Of a stretch of 64,000 nt of DNA, positions 31,462-43,300 are shown one piece after another. The stretch spans positions 36,295-100,294 of the forward strand of contig PDIM01010373.1 in the NCBI GenBank assembly GCA_002811675.1, read 5' to 3'. Numbering within the stretch: position 1 is the stretch's first letter; the number at the start of each line of letters is the position of its first letter. The position numbers and the translations under genes are program-made. The notes beneath the pieces are model-generated. The model did no database searches and was not told the DNA's origin. It saw only the letters and a list, made by a program, of their open reading frames with translations. This DNA comes from Ichthyosporea sp. XGB-2017a. Taxonomy: Eukaryota > Opisthokonta > Ichthyosporea.

Positions 31462-34122
31462 ATGTCTCCCATCCCGGATAGCTCTCCTGTATGGGTTGAA
31501 TTGGCCCAACATAAGTGGTGGCCAGGAATTGTAAGTGTGTCAAATCTTGGAGTATAGTGCTGCATAATAACTTTATGACATTTTTGGGGGATTCTGACTT
31601 TCCTTTCACCTGTTTTACAACACTTTACTTAGATTGCTGGAAGTGAACCATTGCCGAAAGGTGAAGAGCCTAAAATGCACGTCTTTCTATGCGGTAAAGA
31701 TCGAGTGTAAGTTTTGAGAGTGTGTGTACTGAAAAACTTTGTTATTGAGGTTTCGTATTCAACTTTTGTATTTTGGTTATTTTGTGGTCCAGTATTTGTG
31801 TTGATCATAATAAGGTGGTCAAATATAGAGGAAGGCTAGAAGATTACCCTAGCGAGCCTTACTTTGAAGGGCCTGGCTTTCTCCATGCAGCCACAGTACG
31901 AGATAAATATGATGCTGAAGATGTGAAATTTCTTGTTAAGGATGCTTACGATAGATACAAAAATGGTGATGACGAAGTGCCCGTGAAACGCGATGGCAGT
32001 GCAAAATCAAAAGGGGAAATGGGAAGGGGGGCATTGAAAGGCCAACCAGGGGGATCGGGGAGTAAAATGGTGCGGTCTCAAGTGAAAACTGCTTCGCAGA
32101 AGGGGAAAATCGGCGTCCAAGAATCAGCGAAAAATGCCAGTACTGTAAGTAAAGACGAACCGGCAAAGGTGCGTATAGCTTTTTAATTGTGGCTTTTATA
32201 ACCTGTTATAATCATTTGAGCGCTCAAACTTATTTTACACATTCAAATGAAACTTTCTAGGTTCCTACGCGCAGAACTCGAAGGGGTAATCGAGAAAATG
32301 CCGCGGACGAGATTTCTTGTAGTGTTTGTTATGAGATTTTCCAAGACCTTCCTCTTCTCCACAAGCATGCTGTTGCAATGGGCCATGAAGCTACATTGTC
32401 ATTTTATCCATTTTTTGAATGCCCATTGCGTGACTGCTCCTTCATTTGTTTTGATAAAAATGAACTTTTAAATCATCAAGAAAGTGCGCACCCAACGGTG
32501 TACAACCAATTGCAGCAGAAAGGGCGAGAGAGTTCTTCTAGTGATGTTTCTGTTACTAATGACTCTGTAGGAACCATGGCGGACGACTCCGAACCCTTTA
32601 CAAATTCCAGCGTTGTTGATGGGTCTGCAAGCTTTGCATCAAAGCCTGCTAGTAGAACCTCTGGTCGAAACTCTTCTCTTCATGAGCCTCAAGCGTTTGT
32701 ACCTCATAAAAATCACATGCGCGTCAGTGCGCTTTACCAGGCGGAAGTTAAAACATTTGTGAAACCAACAAAGACCGGTAAGTGGGACCGCTGTCACTAA
32801 ACAATATCGCGCGTGTATGATGACTGACTGTAATTAATTGAATATTCTTTATTGTAGAGGGCCCATATGAAAGTCGATCTACCCTTGTGTGGGATCCCAA
32901 TAGCATTGTTCCTGAATCTGAATGTAAGTGTTTTCTCTCTTTTTTTTTCAAAAACAAAAAAAAATGGTTTTCTTATTATGCCCGCATATTCTGTATAGTA
33001 AATTGGTATTTATCTGTGGCAAACTCAAACCTCGTTCCAATGCCGAACCGTGACATTGACTTTGCACTCAATGCGCTGAGCAAGCATAAATACTGCGTGA
33101 GAGAAGCACTCCTGTATATAATGAAAAATAGGGCGCCTAATTCATCAATTCTTGACCTCATGCCGGAGTGGTCAAAGGAAGAAGAAGCAATTTTTGCAAG
33201 CTGTTATTCAAAGTATGGTAAAAATTTCGTACGCATCCAAAAAAGGCTCCCCAAAAAAAAGGTATCAGAGCTTGTGAAGTATTATTACAAGTGCAAGAAA
33301 CGATACCCGTCGAAATTTTACAAATTAAAGGAAACGCGGTCCACGGCGTCCTTGAATAGTGAAGATGATACTACGGGGGCTACTTCGGCTACGCTGAGTG
33401 ACACTTCCAGTCGAATAGGCAAAACTAAATCCAAGACCAAAGTAAATGTATCAGTTAAAAGTGCCGTTATAGGAACCATGAAATCAAAAAAGCAGGCAAA
33501 AAAAGGAGAAAGGCGCCGTTGTACAGCTTGTAAAATAACTTTAATGCCAACTTCGAAGAAAAGCCAAGGGCCCACGAAATGCCTCGCTTGTGAGCTAAAG
33601 GAAAAGGCGAAAAATAGTGAAGGGGTGAGTAAACTCCCACATACTGATTCGAAGAGTGACAACATGAAAATTGATCCCACCCGCACAACAAGCGTAGGGG
33701 AGGAAGAGAATTTAAGGGCGAAAGAAAGCGCGAAAACCACCCGAACAAAAACCTCCAAGGATACTGTTACTGACACAGTGACAGAGAAGTCACGGCTAAC
33801 TTTCGAACTTAGTTCGCCTTCTCGAACAGGAAGTGCAACTGATGGGAACACGTTAAGGGAGGCTTCCATTAATTCCAAATTGGGGAACCCAACCAATTTC
33901 ATTGACAATACATCGACAGATATTAGAATTCCACAATCCAATTCAACTGATATTGAAGAGGCTGGCAAACTTTCGTCAAGCCTTATGTTCGTAACAGTCC
34001 CAAAGAGTGGCATAAACAAGCCAGAAAATGCGTGCAGCTCCTGCAGTTCGTGTGCCAGCAATCTTTGGAGAATGTCAAAGAGTGGAGTTGTCTGCAATAG
34101 CTGTTTTACAGCATCGCATTAA
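31462..34122 (+). CDS. PWWP-ELM2-SANT-zinc-finger chromatin protein (6 exons)
   Basis: Exons 31462-31530, 31633-31706, 31793-32168, 32261-32777, 32858-32923 and 32999-34122; introns of 75-102 bp, all GT-AG; 741 residues. Domains in order: PWWP (about 1-85: PVWVELAQHKWWPGI, HVFLCGKDRV, PYFEGPGFLHAA); Ser/Lys linker; a C2H2-like finger (about 190-245: ISCSVCYEI, CPLRDCSFICFDKNELLNHQESAH); ELM2 (about 325-400: MRVSALYQAEV, TLVWDPNSI, DFALNALSKHKYCVREALLYI); SANT (about 415-465: WSKEEEAIFASCYSKYGKNF, ELVKYYYKCKKRYP); one C4 zinc site RRCTACKI..KCLACEL; and a C-terminal GATA-like C4 finger CSSCASNLWR..VVCNSC. ELM2-SANT pairs recruit histone deacetylases in MTA, RERE, CoREST and MIER proteins. The ELM2 is spread over three exons, and the reading frame is only restored by these splice choices. 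Confidence 0.87.
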
Positions 34123-34301
34123 TTGTTGAGTGAAGGTCTAACCGGGAGCTGCTCGCTCACCTCATTCTTCTAATCATTCCGAACCCTCCCAATGCCCGTT
34201 GGCCATTGTGTAAATAAACTTTTTTTTGCGATTTTTGGAGGCCTCGCACGTTTATTTCCTTTTTCTTTCTCTCTGGCTGAGGAAAATAACAAGTACTTAT
34301 T

Positions 34302-37300
34302 TTAGCTTAGCTTGTACAATGGACTTGGAATTCCAAAATCCCCTGGCCTTCTGAAGTAGTTGACACCCTGACCGATAAGTGTGCTAGAATTATAGTCGGC
34401 CCACATTCCTGTTGTGGGCGCATTTCTTTTCTTTCGCTCAAGTGAAAGTGCTTGCATATGTGTCAGCGAAAAGGCAAAGAGGTCCTGAAATTCCGGGGTT
34501 AGTATTCGAGGTCTGAAACCTTATCTACTCAAAGGGGACAATGTCATTCACTTACCCTGTTTACATTGTGGAATGGAGGAGGTCTCAACAAGATAACGTC
34601 AATTCTATCTTGATCTTTCCCAATATGGGGTTCTACAGTTCCTAGAATTTTGTGCATATCAATTTCATGAACATTCGGCTTTGGGTAGTTGATGACAGCT
34701 TCTACAACCGAATGATCCTTGTCATCTTCAACTGCCCTAGACATCACAGCTTCTTTTACCCCAGAGAAATACTATAATTAGCACAAATAACAAATGCAAG
34801 GTCAGCGTATACTTTCATGGTGATAAAGGATAAAATCTCGCTTTAGGTGCTGAATTTTACTTACAATATCTTCAACAACCCTTCTAAACTTCTTATAGAG
34901 CTCATCGTTCCCGAGAATAGAGTACTTTTTTTCCCGAGTTAGCTCATATATGTTCTTAACAGTCTGCGACCAGTTTGAACTGTTAACGTCGCACTGTGTT
35001 TCCAAAAAGGTCATAAAATCGCTGTCCAAGGGAGCATCGACCTTATAGGACAAGTCTTCCTCTTCCGCGTCATTTAAAGCTAACAAACTATCCCTGTGGC
35101 GTTTTTCTTTTAAATTTCCTGAAGACTCTGCTTGAATCTTCCGAGAAATCGTTGATTCAAAAGGCAGTTGCCCATGGCTTTGTAGAGCGCTTTCAGTAAG
35201 CTCAGGTGTTTCATTAGATTCTGCAAAAGTGCTGGAGACCCGGATCGCTTTAGGCTGAGCTTCGTCTTTTAAGTTATCAGGCTGGTCATTGCTCACTGGG
35301 TCGCTCTGAGAAGTAATCACACAATCACCTTTCGATTCATGAGCATGATCTCTTTCGACATCTTCAACACTCAAGTCTGTCTCCTTTACTGAACCTGATT
35401 CTGCAGAAACAGACCCTTCTAGTATTGCTTGCTCCGAATATGCACATAAGGTATCTAATAATTGCATAGACATTTCATGGGCTCTTTCTACCTCTAGGCG
35501 TTCCACATTGGGGAAACATTTGGCCAAAATATCCTGCATATATATATGAGCGTCACTCTCGTATTGGCTCAATGAATCACATTCTGACGTAGGAGTGGGA
35601 GAAGATAAGCCTAGGCGTTGAAAAATCTTTTGATATATAATATCTTCAATGCTTGCTCGGGCAATATTTCGGATCTCAATCAAATCGGGAGAACCAGGAG
35701 GGCTTTCGTATTCGTATATCTTTTCAAGCCTTTTGATCGAGCTTTTAACAATTTCATAAGTATTTTCGACCGCCATTTCGTGTGTTACTTCCATTTGATA
35801 CGCCAATAATTCTTCCAATTTCGGTTCTATTTTGCCCATTATTTCATTAATCATGTTTCTAACCAAGAATCGCTTTTCAGATGGAGTTGTCGATCGACTG
35901 CTGAACCCAGAACTTTGGGGCGAAGGCACACCACTAGTCTGTTTTACAGGATCTACGGTTGATGACGCGTCAGCGTCATCTCCAGAATATAAAACTGTAT
36001 CACTAGGAGAAGACTGTTGTGTTGGGATAGAGTGACTGCCGTTTGTCACGTCTTGAGCATTGTTTTCTTTTGGGCCCTGTTTTTCGTTCGTGTGGGAGTC
36101 ACCCACTTGTTCGTCGCCAGGTAAAGACCCTATTGAGCTCTGTGAGCGTAGTCTCACAGAACTTCTTCTAAGAGATCCTTTGCTTAGGGCTCTGAGCAAA
36201 TTTTCCGCTGTGTTCGTAAACTTCATTTCTCTCGAGTTTTCTCTTTTTAAACTATCTGTGATTTTACTTAGAAGCTCCAAGTTGGCAGATGCGGAAACAC
36301 CTGACAAGCTCAAGCGACGATGGCGCTTAGGCTTGTTCATCTCAACCTTCTTTTCCACGTCTTCTGTTTGTACGCTGTACTTGCAATGTTTCAGCTGTGG
36401 AACGGGTACCATCGTCAACAGTTCTAAATACATTCTTTCGATTTCGTTCAGTCCGTGACAATGACTTAGATACGAGAAGAAAAACATGTCACAAGTTAAT
36501 GGAGATTGTATTCTACATACACGGAGAACCTCCGACTCCGCAGACGAACGGATTTGATCATGAACTGTTATTCCAAACCCATAAATGTAGATTTTCCATA
36601 GTTTCTGGGGAGATTTAACTATAAAGTAGTCTTTGAATGCTCCTGTCTTGAAAACCCGAACTTTAACTTTCACCATGACATGCTTTCCTTCTTTTAGAGT
36701 CCCTTCTCCGTTATCGATAGGGCTAAGAAAAAGATTAAGAGACTCTCTTTCTTGAACACTGTATATCACATCTGCTTCACCTTCATTACTTATTTTGAAA
36801 GAGAGGGTCTTTTCATATCCTACAGGAAAGCTCTTTTCAATTAACGGGCAAGGGTGCACGCGTAAGGCCAAGACTCCTCCTATTCCGATAACTGATAGTT
36901 CTTTGTAATGCCCCCTTGCTTCCACGATGAAATTTCCAAAGTATTTATCTGTAGTTGTGGGAACGAACACAACATCAATCGTTTGGGAACCTTTCGCTAG
37001 AATAGAACCCTCGGCGGCGGACAAAAAGTACCCATCTCGAATTGACGGTATTGTCCAGTTAGCAGTTACTTTACCCCTATTTACAATGGTAAAAGACTTG
37101 GTGGTTGGATAGTTAACTGCGCAAACACCAAAATCCAGCAAAGAGTTTTGAATAATAAATTCAGGGAAAGCAGCCCTTCCTTTCACAAGAATATCGAAGT
37201 TTCCAATACTTTCCGTTTCCATCTTTATGACGCTTCGAACCTCATATGAGCCAGAAGGACACCATTGCACTGTAAAGACAGAACTGCTGTTGCCGTCAAT

Positions 37301-40300
37301 CTGACCACCTTGGGGAGACACTTTTATAGGATACCCAAATTTAAGATCATATGAAAGAGGATATTTACCGTAATTTGTAACAGTAAACTGCTTTGCAGAA
37401 ACTTCCATTACCCCACAATCACCCATGTGAATTTCACGAAACTCTTCGGGCTTAACCTTTGATTCTTCACAATGTCCTTTTATCGGTATCCTGAGTGGGG
37501 GGGATGTATCCTCATTGTTCAAAAAAATTGTTTCGTTGATAGGGCCCATGACAGAGTATATGTACGTTAATTCAACCGCAATCTTTGCTCCTGGTTCTGC
37601 AATTCCCTCGGAAGGTTTGATTTTAAAGGGGTGGGGTCTTTTCTCTGATGACACTTTGAAGCGAGTAGTCACAGTGCCTGCATTATGGAAATGGAATATT
37701 GCCTTGTTCATTCCATTTTTATCGAATATTCCAAAATTTAGGAATTTTTCTTTTGCAATCAAAGGTGCTCTTCCAGACATAAAAAGGATGGGAATCTCAT
37801 GTTCAGAGTATGGAGACGATATTTTGATTTTTCTTTTTCTTCGCATTTCCAATGACGGCTTATAGATAACTTTCACATTCACTTTGGAAAAGGGACTTAC
37901 AATAACTTTTTGGGGGTCAAACCAACAGTCTTCAAATGCTTTTTCGTTTTTGCTCGAACCCTTGCTAATAGCAAATGTGAGTGGATAATTGACATCGCCT
38001 ACATTTGATATTTCTAGAGTATCGTAGTATGTATTTCCTACTAAGCAGGACTTAAAACTGATTGATTCCTCGGTGATTAAAAGGACAGACTCTCTACCAG
38101 TACCAACAAGCACGATATCATAAACTTTGTTATTAGCCGTTATTGAAACAAGTCCACTATCCGGGCTTTCGACTGGTGGATTGAAAGATATGGGGATATT
38201 ATAATAAGAGCCTGGTTTTACTTTAACAATACTTTTGGGCCAATCTGGTGCCGGTTTGAAAAATTCACTATTGGCTAGTGTGATGCGATCAATTTGAAGA
38301 ACTGCATTTCCGACATTATAAACTGGGAGACCTTGGATTGTATCTTTATCCATCATGCAATTTCCAAAATCAAATTTTTCATAATTACTCAAGGATAATT
38401 TTGAAATTCCCCCTCCGGCATGGAGAGGAAATTCCATAGGTTCTGTGCACTCAGTGAGAAAAGTCACAGGCTTGTCCTCAACAATCTCTTCTAAAGGCTT
38501 GTACACGAAAGTAATATCCACTTCCTCTCCCTTTTTGAGAACCCCCTTTTTTGGAAAAACTTGCAGATATGAATTCTCGTGAAATAGCTCAAAAATAACA
38601 GTTTTGTTGCCAATATTTTTGAATTTCCGTAATATTTCATCTTGGTTCCCTATATTTAACAGCCCAAAATTCAAAGGTTCTGTTGAGCTCACAATAATAC
38701 TAACAAAACGAGGAGATGCCTGAATAGGGATTTCATATACAGGCGCCTGTGGAACATCGCTGTAGATAAGTAGTGACCCCGAAAAGGCCTGCTCGGAATT
38801 CAAAGTCAACTGAACATCCAATTCTTGACTTGAAAACCCTTCTACTGTCCTTGAACTGGGGATTACCTCTACTTTTGATTCTAAGAAACTTGTTTCGCCA
38901 ACAGGTGTGCTTCGTATCAAGTGATAAAACAACATTAAGCGTTTTTCACTGTCTTCTAGAGAAGATTGAAAGCCACCAGATACTAGATTGAAATGACTTT
39001 TCCCAGCCTGTATTGCGGTCGTTTTCTGAGGTGCTTTTGCATTCATCGCATCATCCTCAAAATACAAGACAGTATATCTCAACATTCGCCAATAATCTTT
39101 GGCGCTAAATGTACACTCAATGTCCTCTACATCCTTCTTGCCCGTGTATAAAGGTATTTTAGACCCTTTTACCAATGTCGATGCATACCTTGATCGGGGA
39201 TCTATCTTCGGAATTTCGCAAGGGAGTATAAACTTTTCCCCTTCACCCGCAACATCTCCACCCACAGACCACTTAAAAGCTAACTTCGATGTAATAGACC
39301 CTTCATTTTTGAGAATGATTTTTCTGGAGTATAGAAAATTAGTAGCAGTGTCTCCAAACTGCAAGCTTCCTTTGTGTGAAAGATTATAAGTACCCCCTTT
39401 TCCTGAAATGGGAACAAATAGTTCCTGGAACTCTGTTTGAAGTTTGACTTGGGAAACATACGTGGTACTTACTAACGGCTGAAAAGCAGCACCAACCTCA
39501 ACAAAACTATTTTCTGGCAAAACCACGTTAAATTTTTGGGAGTAGACGGCATGAGCATCCTTCTTTCGTACAGTTCCTCCAATCCAATAGCCAACCTTTT
39601 GTCTTACAGCATCGCTAATCTGACATGTTTTGAACTCTGGCATATCAATCGATACAGCCAAATGTACAGGTACTGAGCCTTTGTTGTGTATATAAAAACT
39701 GCGTTCGACCTTAGCATTCAAGGGAATCGTATTAAAAGTTAAGGCTCTGTTATCTAAATCCTCCTTGTTGGAAAATTCAATTGACAGTTTACCCATACCC
39801 CCTTTGCCAGCCAAAGTTACTTCTATGGTACTTGATTCCCAAATCACTTTTAAATCAGAGGATATTTTGCTATCCTCTTTAGGCTTAAAAGTCACTTTTA
39901 GAGGCATTATGTCACCCACTTGAACTCTTCCTGATGTTGGTGCCACACTAAATTCTTCCATGGCCCACGGCTGAATCATAAAGTCAGAAGGGAAAGAACC
40001 ATTATTCACCAAGTAGAAAATATGGACTGACTTACTGTAGACTGGTTTTGTTCCTAGATCTATAATAATTTCGGGTGTCCTTTGCGGAATTTTTGTTCCG
40101 TCTTTTTGATACATATTTAGCAATGGTTCTCCCCCTCTTCCACTTAATATAATGTCTTCAAACCCCCCAGAATACGATAACCTGGCCTTCCTGAAGACTC
40201 TTTCAGGTTTTTGGGCGCTAAAAAGGAACGTAACAAGCACTTCAGATTTTGCTTCGATATATCCACTTGGGCTTTCAATTGAAAACCCAGCTTCGGTAAA

Positions 40301-43300
40301 ATATGACTTGTCAGACTCAGTCTCCTCAAAGTCTTCCAGTATTTCAGCTCCTAGAGACTTTGGTGCCTTAACAGGAACCCAACTTTTATCTATCCCTTCT
40401 TCAAGAATCTTAAAGGGAAACCCCAGGTTTCCAATATTACAAATTTTCAGATGATTAGCTATATTATGATTCATTCTACAAAGGCCAAAATTTACATTCT
40501 TAGAATTTTCTTCTACAAACATAATAGCTTTTCCTCCAACTCCGTTTACATAGCCCATTATATCTTTAACCCCGTTCGAGCACACTAAGATTGCCGAATG
40601 AACTTTTTCATATACTTCAGGCTTGAATATTACTTTTGTTTCTAAGGTCTGTCCAATAGCAAGCACTCCCGATGCCCCTTCCAATGAGAACGCCGTCTCG
40701 TTGCTAGGGGTCATATACACGTTATTTATCTTTACAGCATTCTGAGTTCTATGAGAGCACTTTTGCATAAGAGAGAACTTAAAGTCCATTTCAACTGTAC
40801 CCTCGTTTGCAAGAAAGATATTCTTAGCAAAAGATTCACCAATATGCCCGATTCCAAAATCTAAATCATCCATGATACCATATGGCTCTAAAGAAAGCTT
40901 CGGCACTCCAACCTGAGCCGTTAGATAGATGGGAAACGTCTGTCTTGTCTCAACCGCTTTTACAGTCATAACAGAATCAAGTTTTTCAACCTTTGATGGC
41001 TTGTAACTGATTTTTACGTCCACGTAGCTTTTGGGTCCGATGACTATTCCACCAGGTATGTCGCTTTCATCTAATTTGGAACTTGTTCCAACCGCACCCA
41101 TGCCTTCTGCCATTAATTTACCAGCTGCTATTCTACCTTCTTTTGTGCTCAATACACCTTTTTCAATATCATAACTAGCTATTACGCGCGTCCCCAAGCC
41201 GGATACGAGACTTGTTCCCATTGCGGCTAAAGCTTCTTTATCATATTCGGACTTTTTGTTTGTAAGAAGTCTGAGCATATAGGGGGGTTTAGTCTCTAGA
41301 AGCTGCGCAACAAATTTTCCTGTCGAAGAAAGAAGCTCCTTTTCAATTTTCTTGCTTAATTCTCCGTCCATGTTAAAGACAATGCGTCGTCCAAGTTCTT
41401 CGTGATAAAGGGAGTCCAAAACTTCTTCCAGATGCGCCAAAAGCTCTGGGAGATCATTCTTAGCCAACGCCCTTGATGCATTTTCTTTAAAAAGACCAAA
41501 GCACCCTACGCCAAATGACCCAACTAGAGCTAAAGCAAAGCTAAGACTAATTTCAACAACGACTGAGTCGTCATTTGTTAACTTTAAAATGTCCAGAACC
41601 TCTTTGTCTTCAAAATGTTTCTTTTCAATAAAACAAATTCCAATTGCAACTCGAGATTTATCATCTACTATGTCATGAACTTTCCCATCTAAGATGAGAA
41701 GAATTTCGGATACAATCCGCTTACTTAATTGTTCAATCATGTCAGGCTGTTTCGAAAGCATATCGTAGTACTTTTCCATTATTTTCAAAGCTTTAAAGCC
41801 AAAATTTAACAGATACTTTACTCTTTTACCGCGTTCCATAGAGCTTAGTGACTTGGCAACATTACCATCCAAAATTTGTCCAATTTTTACACCAATCGCA
41901 TTAGCAAACGCAAATCCCATTCCTGAAGCTTCTTTTCTGGCAACATTTCGCCCAATATGCAGCCCTAATGCAATTGCCTCTGTTCGCACAGGAATTTCTT
42001 TTACGTCTTTTTTCAAAAGAACTGAAGCAACACTTGGTCCAATAAGTGATAAGCAGCTTCCTGCAAGGGCCGTAGCTGATATCTTTTCAATATTCAATAC
42101 ATTTGAAGGTCCAAAAAAATTCCTATTGTCAGAGTCTTTGTTTGTTAACCCCAATTCGGTGCTTATTTTGTTAGCCAATGACCCCAATGTATCTGAGGGG
42201 AGTTTCTCCATAAACGATCTCCCATAACACGCCATAATGCGTTTCCCTATGTTTTCGGCACCTTTCTGACTTAATTTTCCTTTCTGCATGTCTTTATCAA
42301 TGTAGCTGGGATTAATTGAGGACAATATATCAAGTCCGAAAGTTTCTAAATACTTCAACATCCCCTTTTTTGTTACTTTTTTTAGCACGTGGCCCTCTGC
42401 CGTTATCCTGATATCCTGGTCTATAGAATCCCCTATATCACATCCAAGCGATGCCCCGTCATTTACTTTCAGGCACACAACCGAGGAAGCTGCACTAGTC
42501 GACCAAGAGTCAATGAGTATTTCACTTCTACTGGCTAAAGCTGAGATTAAATTTTTACCAATGTGAATAGCATCTTCAGAATCAAAAGTGTGGTGCTTCT
42601 CCATTAGTGATGCTAAGGCAGCGTCGATTCTTTGACCCACTCCCGACCCAATCGCGTCTGCCATTTCAGCCCCTAAAACTGCCATTGCTTCGTAATCGAC
42701 AGTTTTGCTATTGAGGTCCGAAAGGCGCCCTGATTTTAAAGTAACATCCGCTGATTCGGGTAAACCCACAACTACAGCTTCAGCGTTTCCTTTGTTGTAT
42801 AAACGAATAGTTTTCACATTTTCAACCCCAAGGAGAGCTGTACCAAAATCTACATTTTCCGTAAACACTTCGATATCTGGAAAGCCGCCTCCTCCACTTA
42901 TAGGCATAATTACTTTACACCCAACTGGCTGATTACTCCACGTTACCTCTAACTCTGTTGAGAACGCGCCTTCTTTTGAGGGAATGAATTGAACTTCTAT
43001 GGTAATTGCTTCCTCCCCCCCGATCCGACCTTGCTCAGGCATTACTTGAAAGCAAGGATTCGATACACGTATGAAAAATGACGCAGAGAGTTGCCCTTGA
43101 TTGGTAATTCGAAATCTTTTGGATTTCATTGCAAATACCTTAATGATACCAAATTCAAGGGAGTCTGTGCTAGTCAGAAGAGATGCAATAGCACCAATTC
43201 CACACAGTGATACACTAAAGTTGCCCAGGTTCTCTGTCGTTAAAACCAAGTTACCTTTTACATAACAATGGGGCTCCGCTGGTCGAAATACAACATCAAG

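Noticed and set aside
33318-34097. Minus-strand frame of 259 codons opposite the SANT/zinc-finger exon
   Set aside because: No conserved motif; the plus strand has clear SANT and zinc-ligand patterns and splicing support.
34802-34864. Ending the giant gene at the TGA at 34802-34804
   Set aside because: A strong donor GTAAGT occurs at 34859-34864, and two further in-phase exons follow with matching splice sites and protein-like sequence, so the in-frame stop lies in an intron.
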